Shown piece after piece: positions 52,349-60,902 of a stretch of 64,000 nt of DNA (its first letter is position 1; every line of letters starts with the position of its first letter). Below the pieces are notes generated by a model. It was not told where the DNA came from. It did not search any database and worked only from the letters and a program-made list of their open reading frames with translations. The stretch comes from Methylobacterium sp. (lineage in GTDB: Bacteria > Pseudomonadota > Alphaproteobacteria > Rhizobiales > Beijerinckiaceae): the NCBI GenBank assembly GCA_020253445.1, contig JADCBP010000006.1, forward strand, positions 1 through 64,000, in the 5' to 3' direction. Both the position numbers and the translations under genes were made by a program.

Positions 52349-53356
52349 ATGACGATGAAACTCGATCGCCGCACCCTGTTGCGGAATGCCGCGCTGGCTG
52401 GCGCGGCCGGTGCCGCCTTCGGGGCCGGCATGACGCCGGCACTGGCGCAAGGCGTGACCCTGCGCCTTTCGGCACCCATGACACCGACGGACCAGCGCGC
52501 CGTGGCGATGACCGAAATCTTCGGCCCGGCCGTGAAGGATTTCGCGACGCTGCAGCCGCACTGGAACGCCACGCTCTTCAAGCAGGGCACCGAGCTTGAG
52601 GCGATTGCCCGCGGCAACCTCGAAATGTCGATCACCTCGCCGCAGGAACTGGCGACTTTGATCCCCGCCTGGTCGATCTTTACCGCCGGCTACCTGCTGC
52701 GCGATGCCGAGCACCAGAAGAAGGTTTTCGCCGATCCCCTGATGAACGACCTGAAGAAGACCACCGAGGATCGTCTCGGCGTGAAGCTTCTCTCGGTCAT
52801 GTATCTCGGTCGTCGCCAGGTGAACCTGCGCACCGACAAGGAGATCAGGACCCCGGCTGACATGGCCGGCATCAAGCTGCGCATGCCGAATACGGAAGCG
52901 TGGCTCTTCCTTGGCCAGGCGCTGGGCGCAAACCCGGTTCCGGTGGCCTTCACCGAAATCTACACGGCCTTGCAGAGTGGCGCGGTGGATGGGCAGGACA
53001 ACCCCCTGCCGACCGTGCGCGATTCCAAGTTCTTCGAGGTTACGAAGCAGATCGTGCTCACGAGCCACCTCGTGGACCAGAACTACATCGCGCTGTCGAA
53101 GAAGGTGTGGGACCGCTTCACCCCGGCCCAGCAGGCGATCGTGCAGAAGGCGGCGGATGATGCTGCTGAAAGCGGCCGCAGGAAGCAGCTCGCGCTCGAG
53201 GCTGAACTCGAAGGCTTCTTCAAGGAGCGGGGTCTCAAGGTCTACACGCCGGATATCGACGCCTTCCGCAAGAAGGTGCAGGCCGATTACCTCGCCTCCA
53301 AATTCGCCAAGGATTGGCCACCGGGCATGATCGACAAGATCAACGCCGTGAAGTGA
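52349..53356 (+). CDS. dctP: TRAP transporter substrate-binding protein (system 3)
   Basis: 335-residue periplasmic binding protein with a Tat-like signal (DRRTLLRNAALAGAAGAAFG). Family features are SAPMTPTDQRAVAMTEIFG, the ligand arginine in GIKLRMPNTEAWLFLGQALG, PVAFTEIYTALQSGAVDGQD and NPLPTVRDSKFFEV. GGGAGGAAC precedes the ATG. It lies 140 bases after the second dehydratase gene, behind its own likely promoter. A 7-bp hairpin with a TTCG tetraloop follows 8 bases after the stop. Confidence 0.92.
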   Translation: MTMKLDRRTLLRNAALAGAAGAAFGAGMTPALAQGVTLRLSAPMTPTDQRAVAMTEIFGPAVKDFATLQPHWNATLFKQGTELEAIARGNLEMSITSPQELATLIPAWSIFTAGYLLRDAEHQKKVFADPLMNDLKKTTEDRLGVKLLSVMYLGRRQVNLRTDKEIRTPADMAGIKLRMPNTEAWLFLGQALGANPVPVAFTEIYTALQSGAVDGQDNPLPTVRDSKFFEVTKQIVLTSHLVDQNYIALSKKVWDRFTPAQQAIVQKAADDAAESGRRKQLALEAELEGFFKERGLKVYTPDIDAFRKKVQADYLASKFAKDWPPGMIDKINAVK

Positions 53357-53364
53357 TGACGGGA

Positions 53365-53382
53365 GGCCGGCTTCGGCCGGCC
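53365..53382 (+). repeat. Intercistronic TTCG-tetraloop hairpin after dctP of TRAP system 3
   Basis: GGCCGGC-TTCG-GCCGGCC is a perfect 7-bp stem closed by C-G around a UUCG loop in RNA, an exceptionally stable form. It lies between dctP and dctQ, without a T-run. Confidence 0.75.
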
Positions 53383-53407
53383 AACCGCCTTGCTTGGGGG
53401 AGGCAGG

Positions 53408-53923
53408 ATGTCCCGTCTGGTGAAACTCGCCCGATCGGTCGCGATGGACATTGCGGCCCTCATGCTGGGCGGGCTTTTCGTGGTCTTCCTCATCCAGATC
53501 GTGGCGCGCTACATCTTCAACGCGCCGGTATCCTGGACACTCGAGGCGTGTCTCACGCTCTGGCTCTGGCTGGTCTTCTGGGGCGGCGCCTTCGTGCTGA
53601 CCGAGAAGGATCATGTCCGGTTCGACATCCTCTATGATTCCGTGCGCGCCCGCACGCGCCGGATTTTCGCGATCGTATCGGCCGTGGCGATCGGCGGGGG
53701 CTTCCTCGCAGCGCTGCCCGCGACCTGGAGCTATATCGATTTCTACCAGATCAAGCGCAGCGCGGTTCTGGGCATCCGCCTTGATATCGTGTTCTCGATC
53801 TACGGCGTTTTCGCGGTGATGATGGTGCTGCGCTATTTCTGGCGCAGCGCCCTGCTCCTGCGCGGGGCAGATCCCCATGTGCTTGATGGCCGTGAGGCGC
53901 AGGACGGGTATCACGTTCAATGA
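53408..53923 (+). CDS. dctQ: TRAP transporter small permease (system 3)
   Basis: 171-residue DctQ subunit with four helices (about 12-34, 49-66, 88-110 and 126-146). Recognisable parts are YIFNAPVSWTLEACLTLWLW and GGAFVLTEKDHVRFDILYDS. The ATG at 53408 is preceded by GGGGGAGGCAGG; the TTG at 53390 is unlikely. The last four bases overlap the dctM start (ATGA). Confidence 0.9.
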   Translation: MSRLVKLARSVAMDIAALMLGGLFVVFLIQIVARYIFNAPVSWTLEACLTLWLWLVFWGGAFVLTEKDHVRFDILYDSVRARTRRIFAIVSAVAIGGGFLAALPATWSYIDFYQIKRSAVLGIRLDIVFSIYGVFAVMMVLRYFWRSALLLRGADPHVLDGREAQDGYHVQ

Positions 53924-55218
53924 GCTTCCCGCTGCTCAGCTGCCTTTCCGTCCTGATCTTGCTCGCGACGATCGGCGCGCCGATCCCCTATGCGATGATC
54001 ATCTCGGCCATCGTCTATCTCGCGGTGAAGGGGCAGGATCTGGGTCTTGCGGCCGAGCAGATCATCCAGGGCCTCTATGACAGCTTCGTGATCCTCGCGA
54101 TCCCGCTTTTCATCGTGGCGGCGAATTTCATGAATGCCGGCTCGATCTCGGATCGCCTCACCGCCTTCTGCCTGGCTCTGGTCGGGCGCCTGCGCGGCGG
54201 CCTCGGCCACGTGAATGTGGTGCTGAGCCTCATCTTCGCGGGCATGTCCGGCTCGGCGGTCGCCGATATCGTCGGCACAGGCAAGATGCAGATCGCGATG
54301 ATGATCAAGGACAACCGCTACCCCCTGGGCTATGCGGCGGCGATCACGGCGGCGACCTCGGTGATCGGCCCGATCATTCCGCCCTCGATCCCGATGGTGC
54401 TCTATTCCATCGTTTCCGACGCCTCGATCGGCTATCTCTTTCTCGGTGGCGTCATCCCCGGCTTGATGATGACGGCGGTGATGATGGCGCTGAATTCCTA
54501 CATGGCGCATCGGCTCAACGTGCCGCTCGAAGAGCCGGTGCCCTTGCGGGAAATTCCCCGGATTACCTTCCGGGCCTTCCCCGCGCTGCTGATGCCGATC
54601 ATCCTGCTGGGCGGAATTTATGGCGGTGCCACCACGCCCACCGAGGCCGCGGCAATCGCGGCGGCCTATGCCTTCCTGGTGGCGGCCGTCTTCTACCGCG
54701 CGCTCAATTTCGCGACGGTGCGCGCGGTGATGCATGACAGCGTGCGCTCCAGCGCCTCCGTCGGCCTCATCATCGGCTCGGCGCTGATCTTCAACTACAT
54801 CGTCGCGAGCGAGAACATCCCGGCGCAAGTTTCGGAGCTGATGAGGGGCGTGGAAGTTTCCCCGCTCATGTTCCTCCTGATGCTCAACCTGCTGTTCCTG
54901 GTTCTCGGCTGTTTTCTCGATGCCGCGACGATCATCCTCGTCATCCTCCCGGTCTTCATCCCCACGGTGAAGGCGCTCGGCATCGATCTCGTGCATTTCG
55001 GAATCGTCGCGGTGGTGAACTGCATGATCGGGCTCATCACGCCGCCCTATGGCGTGGTGCTCTTCGTGCTCAATGCCATCACCGGCATTCCGCTGAAGAC
55101 CATCATCGAATCGATTTGGCCATGGCTGATCGTGCTCATCGCCACGCTGCTGGTGATGATCGTGTTCCCCGAAACCGTGCTATGGCTGCCCCGCCAGTTC
55201 GGCTATCAGGGAAGCTGA
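53920..55218 (+). CDS. dctM: TRAP transporter large permease (system 3)
   Basis: 432-residue DctM subunit. Signature parts are DSFVILAIPLFIVAANFMNA, GMSGSAVADIVGTGKMQIAM, IIPPSIPMVLYSIVSDASIG and the C-terminal VVNCMIGLITPPYGVVLFVL. It is full length. The stop codon at 55216-55218 is directly followed by the left end of a truncated IS3-family element, so any gene that once lay downstream is gone. Confidence 0.93.
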   Translation: MSFPLLSCLSVLILLATIGAPIPYAMIISAIVYLAVKGQDLGLAAEQIIQGLYDSFVILAIPLFIVAANFMNAGSISDRLTAFCLALVGRLRGGLGHVNVVLSLIFAGMSGSAVADIVGTGKMQIAMMIKDNRYPLGYAAAITAATSVIGPIIPPSIPMVLYSIVSDASIGYLFLGGVIPGLMMTAVMMALNSYMAHRLNVPLEEPVPLREIPRITFRAFPALLMPIILLGGIYGGATTPTEAAAIAAAYAFLVAAVFYRALNFATVRAVMHDSVRSSASVGLIIGSALIFNYIVASENIPAQVSELMRGVEVSPLMFLLMLNLLFLVLGCFLDAATIILVILPVFIPTVKALGIDLVHFGIVAVVNCMIGLITPPYGVVLFVLNAITGIPLKTIIESIWPWLIVLIATLLVMIVFPETVLWLPRQFGYQGS

Positions 55219-55360
55219 TGCAGTGACCCCTGCCATGTCCTCCAGATGAGGGTAGATTCCGGACCGAAGGAAGGACCGGACCATGAAGCGATCGAGGTTC
55301 AGCGAGGAGCAGATCATCGCCGTGTTGCGTGAGCAGGAGGCGGGCGTTTCGACTGCCGAT
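55219..55360 (+). mobile_element. Truncated IS3-family insertion sequence with the start of orfA
   Basis: The left end TGCAGTGACCCC starts directly after the dctM stop and resembles IS3/IS407-type ends. The orfA gene begins at ATG 55283 after GAAGGAAGGACCGG and reads MKRSRFSEEQIIAVLREQ EAGVSTAD, the standard N-terminal helix-turn-helix of these elements. After 26 codons the similarity stops exactly at the stop codon of tadC on the other strand. The rest of orfA, all of orfB and the right end are missing. Confidence 0.85.
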
Positions 55361-55362
55361 AT

Positions 55363-56346
55363 TCACTTCCACTTGAAGATCTGGATCAGCGCCGGGGTGA
55401 GAATGACGATGAAGAGGGCCGGCATGAAGAACACGATCATCGGCACCGTGAGCTTCGGCGGCAGCCCGGCGGCCTTCTTCTCGGCCGCAATCATGCGCTG
55501 GTCGCGGCTTTCCTGCGCAAGAACGCGCAGGGCATGGCCAAGCGGAGTGCCATAGCGTTCGGCCTGGATCAGCACGGTCGTGACCGACCTCACCGAATCG
55601 AGATTGGTGCGCTTGGCGAGGTTATCATAGGCCATGCGGCGATCCGGCAGGTAGGATAGCTCGGCATTGGTCAGCGCCAGTTCCTCGGCCATGGGCACGG
55701 AGGCCGAGCCGATCTCGCTCGCGACCTTCCTGAAGGCCATCTCGATCGACATGCCCGATTCGACGCAGATCAGCAGCAGGTCGAGCGAATCCGGGAAGGC
55801 CTTTCGCATCGAGGCCTGACGCTTCGCCGTGATGTTCGACAGATAGAGCTCCGGCAGCTTGACGCCGAAATAGAGCGCGGCCAGCACGATCATCGCCTGC
55901 GCTCCGAAAGGCAGGCCGAAGCCCTTGTTGATCAGCATGTAGAACGACGCGAAGGCGAGCGTGCCGAGCGGCGCGAAGAGGCGGGCGACAAGGAAGGTCG
56001 TTTCGGCCTTGGGGCCACGGAAGCCCGCGCGCATCAGGCGCTCCGCCGCGACTTCCGTCGAGAGCCAGGAGCGCAGGCTGAAGCGGTCCACGACGCGCTT
56101 GGCAAATTCACCGGGGGTGGAGCGCAGGGTCGGCTTCGCGCCACCGCGCCCGCTCTGTTGCAGGCGCTCGCGCTCGCGGGCACGGATGCGGTCGCGCTCC
56201 AGCGCGACGGATTTCATCTTCCTCTTGATCTCGTTGCGCTCGAGAATGGGCATGCCGATGGCGATCACCGTCGCAGCCACGGCAATGGCCGTGGCGCAGG
56301 AGGCCAGGAAGGAGACATCGGTCAGGCGTTCGATGATCGAGGCCAT
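55363..56346 (-). CDS. tadC: Tad pilus inner-membrane platform protein TadC
   Basis: 327-residue GspF-type (T2SSF) membrane protein, second half of the TadB/TadC platform for Flp pilus assembly. Helices lie at about 12-34, 123-142 and 145-165 (pair), and 300-322. The T2SSF domain contains AFPDSLDLLLICVESGMSIE and ALRVLAQESRDQRMIAAEKK, then AAGLPPKLTVPMIVFFMPAL. The end reads LIQIFKWK and the stop codon touches the truncated IS3 element. tadD, which usually follows tadC, is absent. The start is 10 bases after tadB. Confidence 0.92.
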   Translation of the reverse strand: MASIIERLTDVSFLASCATAIAVAATVIAIGMPILERNEIKRKMKSVALERDRIRARERERLQQSGRGGAKPTLRSTPGEFAKRVVDRFSLRSWLSTEVAAERLMRAGFRGPKAETTFLVARLFAPLGTLAFASFYMLINKGFGLPFGAQAMIVLAALYFGVKLPELYLSNITAKRQASMRKAFPDSLDLLLICVESGMSIEMAFRKVASEIGSASVPMAEELALTNAELSYLPDRRMAYDNLAKRTNLDSVRSVTTVLIQAERYGTPLGHALRVLAQESRDQRMIAAEKKAAGLPPKLTVPMIVFFMPALFIVILTPALIQIFKWK

Positions 56347-56356
56347 GTGCTTCTCC

Positions 56357-57328
56357 TCAGATCTCGAAGTTGATCATCTTCTTCATGACGAAGACGCCGA
56401 ATGCCATGATGGTGACGCAGATGCCGAGGCCGACGAGGCCGGCTTTGGTGGTCCACATGAGCTGGATGTATTCGGGCGAGCCCAGCCAGGTGAGCCCCCC
56501 CACCAGCGCGGGCAGCGCGCCGATGATGCCAGCGGAGGATTTCGCCTCCTGGCTCATCGCATCCACCTTGTCGCGCAGCCGCTTGCGGTCACGGATGACC
56601 TTCGACAGGTTCAGAAGGATTTCGCCGAGGTTTCCGCCTGATTTCACCTGGATCTGGATGACGATCGCGAAGAAGTTCACTTCCGAGAGCGGAATGCGCT
56701 CGTAGATCTTCATGATGCTGTCCGCGATGGACACGCCCATCTGCTGTGCTTCAACGATGTAACGGAATTCCGCCTTCAGCGGCTCCTTCGCCTCGTTCGC
56801 GATGAGCCGGAGGCAATCATTCAGCGGCAGGCCGGACTTGATGCCGCGCACGATGGCTTCGATGGCGTTTGGAAATTCTTCGAGGAATTTTTTCTGGCGC
56901 TTCTTGGCCCAGCGATTGAGCAGAAAGTTCGGGATGCCGAAGACACCCACGAACATGCCCCCGAGGGCCAGAATTGGCTGGCCCAGCAGGACCAGCATCA
57001 GGAAGCCCACGCCGAGGCCGCAACCGATGCTGATCAACCAGTAGGTCTTGCGCGACCAGTTGACGCCGGCCTGCAGAAAGCGCTGTTCCAGCGTCACGCG
57101 CTTCCTGGCTTTCTGGCGCTCCTCGAGTTCCTTCAGCGCATCGGCAACCTGCCTGCGGCGGTTGCCCGATTCCTCGATCGCGCGCTTGCGGATCGTGCCG
57201 CCGACCACGGCCTCATGCCGCTTTTCGGCGCGGGCCCCCCCGGTCATCAGCGGCTCGATCAGCACGATTCCGATCGTCACCACCGAGAAGGTGGTAAGCA
57301 GGGCAACGAGGATGGATTGCGTGTCCAT
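56357..57328 (-). CDS. tadB: Tad pilus inner-membrane platform protein TadB
   Basis: 323-residue GspF-type protein. Membrane segments at about 8-24, 95-130 (two) and 272-318 (two). The domain core is EEFPNAIEAIVRGIKSGLPL followed by NDCLRLIANEAKEP and VQIQVKSGGNLGEILLNLSK, typical of TadB. It starts 3 bases after the cpaF stop and precedes tadC, the usual order cpaF-tadB-tadC. Together with TadC it forms the platform on which the CpaF ATPase drives pilus extension and retraction. Confidence 0.93.
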   Translation of the reverse strand: MDTQSILVALLTTFSVVTIGIVLIEPLMTGGARAEKRHEAVVGGTIRKRAIEESGNRRRQVADALKELEERQKARKRVTLEQRFLQAGVNWSRKTYWLISIGCGLGVGFLMLVLLGQPILALGGMFVGVFGIPNFLLNRWAKKRQKKFLEEFPNAIEAIVRGIKSGLPLNDCLRLIANEAKEPLKAEFRYIVEAQQMGVSIADSIMKIYERIPLSEVNFFAIVIQIQVKSGGNLGEILLNLSKVIRDRKRLRDKVDAMSQEAKSSAGIIGALPALVGGLTWLGSPEYIQLMWTTKAGLVGLGICVTIMAFGVFVMKKMINFEI

Positions 57329-57331
57329 GCG

Positions 57332-58789
57332 TCAGGCCACCCGTTCCTCGCGCAGCTCCGCGGCATCGAGCGCGGCGGCGAGGCGCTTTTCCTCGCCGTA
57401 ATAGCGCGCGCGATCCCAGAAACGAGGCTTGCCGATGCCGGTGGAGCGATGCTTGCCGATGATGCGGCCATTCGCATCTTCGCCGGTCATGTCATAGATG
57501 AAGACATCCTGCGTCACGATCACGTCGCCTTCCATTCCCATCACCTCGGTGACATGCGTGATGCGGCGGGAACCATCGCGGAGGCGCTGAGCCTGCACGA
57601 TGACATCGACCGAAGAGCAGATCATCTCGCGCACGGTCTTCGGCAGCAGGGTATAGCCGCCCATCGCGATCATCGCTTCCATGCGGGCCAGGCATTCACG
57701 CGGGGAGTTGGCGTGGATGGTGCCCATGGAGCCGTCATGGCCCGTGTTCATCGCCTGCAGCAGATCGAACACTTCGGGGCCGCGGACTTCGCCGACGATG
57801 ATGCGTTCGGGGCGCATGCGCAGGCAGTTCTTCACGAGGTCGCGCATGGTCACCTGCCCGGTGCCTTCGAGGTTCGGCGGGCGGGTTTCGAGGCGTACCA
57901 CATGCGGCTGCTGGAGCTGCAATTCGGCCGCGTCCTCGCAAGTGATGATCCGCTCGTCGTTGTCGATATAGCGCGTGAGGCAGTTGAGCAGGGTCGTCTT
58001 GCCCGAACCCGTGCCGCCCGAGATGACGACGTTGCAGCGCACGCGACCGATGATCTTGAGGACCTCGGCGCCCTCGACCGAGATGGAACCGAACTTCACC
58101 AGCTGCTCGAGGGTCAGCTTGTCCTTCTTGAACTTGCGGATGGTGAGCGCGGCGCCGTCGATGGCGAGCGGCGGGGCGATGACGTTCACGCGGGAGCCGT
58201 CGGGCAGGCGCGCGTCGCAGATCGGCGAGGCTTCGTCGACGCGTCGGCCGACCTGGCTCACGATTCGCTGGCAGATGTTCATCAGCTGCGCATTGTCACG
58301 GAAGCGCACATTCGTGAGCTGGATCTTGCCGCTGACTTCAATATAGGTCTTGTCGGCGCCGTTGACCATGATGTCCGCGATGTCATCGCGGGCGAGCAAC
58401 GGCTCCAGCGGACCGTAGCCGAGCACGTCGTTGCAGATATCCTCGAGCAGTTCTTCCTGCTCGGAGATCGACATCGCGACGCTCTTGAGCGTCAGGATTT
58501 CCGTGATCACATCGCGCAGTTCGTCACGCGCGGAAGCAGCATCGAGCTTCGAGAGCTGCGACAGATCGATGGCTTCGATCATCGCACCGAAGATGAGGCT
58601 CTTCGTTTGAAAATACTGATCGGATTTCTGGCGCGCTGCCTCCAGCGGCGGCGGGGGAGCCGGCGTGCGGCTCGCCGGCGTGGCACTGGACATCGGCTGC
58701 GAAGGTGGTGCGGAAGCGGGCGCGGGCGCCGGAATGGCGGGCCGCGCGGGCGTCGTCCCCTGTCCGATTGTCGTGCGTTTGCCGAACAT
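57332..58789 (-). CDS. cpaF: Tad pilus assembly ATPase CpaF/TadA
   Basis: Cytoplasmic secretion ATPase of the VirB11/GspE group, 485 residues. A proline/alanine-rich N-terminus (about 10-50) is followed by the N-terminal domain with [20 protein letters not shown] and [17 protein letters not shown]. Walker A is [13 protein letters not shown], the Asp box is [20 protein letters not shown] in part, Walker B is [13 protein letters not shown], and the His box is [13 protein letters not shown]. Position between cpaE and tadB is standard. Confidence 0.95.
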   Translation of the reverse strand: MFGKRTTIGQGTTPARPAIPAPAPASAPPSQPMSSATPASRTPAPPPPLEAARQKSDQYFQTKSLIFGAMIEAIDLSQLSKLDAASARDELRDVITEILTLKSVAMSISEQEELLEDICNDVLGYGPLEPLLARDDIADIMVNGADKTYIEVSGKIQLTNVRFRDNAQLMNICQRIVSQVGRRVDEASPICDARLPDGSRVNVIAPPLAIDGAALTIRKFKKDKLTLEQLVKFGSISVEGAEVLKIIGRVRCNVVISGGTGSGKTTLLNCLTRYIDNDERIITCEDAAELQLQQPHVVRLETRPPNLEGTGQVTMRDLVKNCLRMRPERIIVGEVRGPEVFDLLQAMNTGHDGSMGTIHANSPRECLARMEAMIAMGGYTLLPKTVREMICSSVDVIVQAQRLRDGSRRITHVTEVMGMEGDVIVTQDVFIYDMTGEDANGRIIGKHRSTGIGKPRFWDRARYYGEEKRLAAALDAAELREERVA

Positions 58790-58846
58790 GCCTGCCTCAT
58801 CCTGGTCTCATATCGGGCCCTCGCCTCCTGCAGGAGGCATGGGCGT

Positions 58847-60085
58847 TCAGGCTGCCTTGCCGCCTCGCAAGCTCGAAATGCGGTCGATCAGCGGTGAAAG
58901 CAGCGATTTCCTGGTGGCCTTGGCGGCCTCGCGGCCCATCAGCGCCTTGGCCATCTCGAGCATCGCGTCGTTCACCTTCGATTTCGGCTGCACCTCCACG
59001 AGCATCTGCCCGTTATTGGTCGCGGTACCGAAATGGCCGGGATCGAAGGCGATGGTGCAGAGCGGCACGCAATCCAGCGCGCGGGCGAATTCCGACGCCG
59101 CAATCTCCGGGCGCTTGGGAATGCCGACCTTGTTCATCACCAGCCGGGGCCTCGGATCATTCGGGCGGGCGGCGGCCAGGGTGTCGATCAGGTTCTTGGC
59201 ATTGCGCAGATTGGCGAGATCGGGTTCGGCCACGACCACCACCTCGTCCGCCCGCACGAGCGCGGTGCGCGCCCAGCCGGTCCAGACATGGGGGACATCG
59301 AGCACGATGGCGGGAATCGTCGAACGCAGCGCATCGAAGAGCGGATCGAAGGTTTCGGGCTGGAAATCATACAGCCTTTCGAGGCTCGAAGGCGCCGCCA
59401 TGAGCTGCAGCCGTTCGCCGCAGCGTGAGAGCAGGCGCTCGATCATGTTGCTGTCGACGCGAGCCGGATCGAAGGCCGCTTCCATGATGCCCTGCGGCGG
59501 GTCCTGGTTGAAATCGAGCCCGGCCGTGCCATAGGGCAGATCCATGTCGGTGATGACCGTCTCGACCTTCATCTGCCGGGCAATCGTGTGGGCGAGGTTG
59601 TGCGCGAGGGTGGAAGCCCCCACGCCGCCCTTCGCGCCGATCATCGCGATCACGCGGCCGAGCGGCTTTGAGGAATTGTTCGCATAGATATCCGACAGGG
59701 CGCGCACGAAGCCGACGACATTGATCGGTGCCACGAGATAATCGCTCACGCCGCGGCGCATCAATTCGCGGTAGAGTTGCACGTCATTCACGTGGCCGAT
59801 CACCATCACGCGGGTGCCCTCGTCGCAGAAGCCCGCGAGTTCATCGAGCTGCTCCAGAAGGCCGCGGCTGTCGCTCACGGTCTCGATGACGATGACATTG
59901 GGCGTCGGCGCGTCGCGATAGGCTTCGACGGCAGCGGCGGCTCCACCGGCCTGAATGCGCAGATGGGCTTTCGCCATGCGCCGATCGTGGCTCGCCTCCT
60001 CGATCACGGCCACAACCTGGCTCGTTTCCGAGAAGACCTGCACCGCCACATGTGGCAGCGGCGCGATCGTGATCTCCGGGTTCAT
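58847..60085 (-). CDS. cpaE: Pilus assembly protein CpaE/TadZ
   Basis: 412-residue MinD/ParA-related localisation protein that places the Tad machinery, often at a pole. The N-terminal 130 residues form a receiver-like domain without a clear phospho-acceptor site (VIETVSDSRGLLEQL, VMIGHVNDVQLYRELMRRG). The ATPase domain starts with the deviant Walker A IGAKGGVGASTLAHNLA and has TDMDLPYGTAGLDFNQD and LDVPHVWTGWARTAL. It is followed by cpaF after 57 bases and preceded by cpaD after 87. Confidence 0.92.
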   Translation of the reverse strand: MNPEITIAPLPHVAVQVFSETSQVVAVIEEASHDRRMAKAHLRIQAGGAAAAVEAYRDAPTPNVIVIETVSDSRGLLEQLDELAGFCDEGTRVMVIGHVNDVQLYRELMRRGVSDYLVAPINVVGFVRALSDIYANNSSKPLGRVIAMIGAKGGVGASTLAHNLAHTIARQMKVETVITDMDLPYGTAGLDFNQDPPQGIMEAAFDPARVDSNMIERLLSRCGERLQLMAAPSSLERLYDFQPETFDPLFDALRSTIPAIVLDVPHVWTGWARTALVRADEVVVVAEPDLANLRNAKNLIDTLAAARPNDPRPRLVMNKVGIPKRPEIAASEFARALDCVPLCTIAFDPGHFGTATNNGQMLVEVQPKSKVNDAMLEMAKALMGREAAKATRKSLLSPLIDRISSLRGGKAA

Positions 60086-60172
60086 GGGCCCTCCGACCTC
60101 ATTACCTTCAACCTGCCGCGGCGGGCGCGGCGGATGGATGGGGCTGCCCCACCGAGGCGAGGCGGCCCGGGA

Positions 60173-60877
60173 TTATTGTTGCGCTTCCTTGATTGTCGCA
60201 TCGTCCTTCGCCCACTTGGTCGAGGGATCCTCGTTCTTGCGAAGCGCCTCGATGTCCGAAGTGCGTTTCTTCACGTCGATCATGCCCTCGGCACGCGGCC
60301 GGACCAGATCGATCGGGTTCGCGACCTGCGCGGCCATCATCGTCTGATAGGCACAGCCGAGATTATGGTAGGGCCGGTTTTGCCAGGTATCGGTGCTGCT
60401 GCCGCTCGCAAGATCCTGCGGCCAGAGCCCGCATTTGCTGGCCACGGTCGCCTGGAGGCGCTGGAAGGAGAGGCGCACCGGTGCCGCACCCATGGCGGGG
60501 TCGGCCTGATAGGGCACGACCTGAAGCCCCGCGCGGGTACCGGACGCGCCGAGCGCATGGCGGATGTTGGACAGGGCATGGTGGCCGGCCGGACCCTGCG
60601 GCACGGCTGCGACCATCGGGCCGGAACCATGCGCGGCATGTTCACGGGCGAAAGCCACGACATCCTCCTGCTGGCGACGATCGAGGCTGCGGCCATTGGG
60701 GAAGACATCGAGATGCCGTTCGCCCTGCGCCAGCTTGATCGGGTGGCGCATCTCGTATTCGTCCGGCGCGAAGGCCTTCTGGGTCGGTTTCATCGAGGAG
60801 GCGCAGGCAGCAAGACCCAGCCCGAGCAGGGCGACGCCGGCGAGCGACCGGAATTTGGGAAAGTGAACCCGGGACAT
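60173..60877 (-). CDS. cpaD: Pilus assembly lipoprotein CpaD
   Basis: 234-residue predicted outer-membrane-associated lipoprotein of the Tad system. The lipobox is LGLAAC at about residues 16-21 in LAGVALLGLGLAACASS. CpaD-typical segments are RHPIKLAQGERHLDVFP, AREHAAHGSGPMVAAVPQG and the two-cysteine region ASKCGLWPQDLA and NLGCAYQTMMAAQVANP. The ATG at 60877 follows AAGGAGTTCACC; the longer upstream frame overlaps cpaC and is rejected. It lies 25 bases after cpaC. Confidence 0.92.
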   Translation of the reverse strand: MSRVHFPKFRSLAGVALLGLGLAACASSMKPTQKAFAPDEYEMRHPIKLAQGERHLDVFPNGRSLDRRQQEDVVAFAREHAAHGSGPMVAAVPQGPAGHHALSNIRHALGASGTRAGLQVVPYQADPAMGAAPVRLSFQRLQATVASKCGLWPQDLASGSSTDTWQNRPYHNLGCAYQTMMAAQVANPIDLVRPRAEGMIDVKKRTSDIEALRKNEDPSTKWAKDDATIKEAQQ

Positions 60878-60902
60878 GGTGAACTCCTTGGCGCGAGCGC
60901 CC

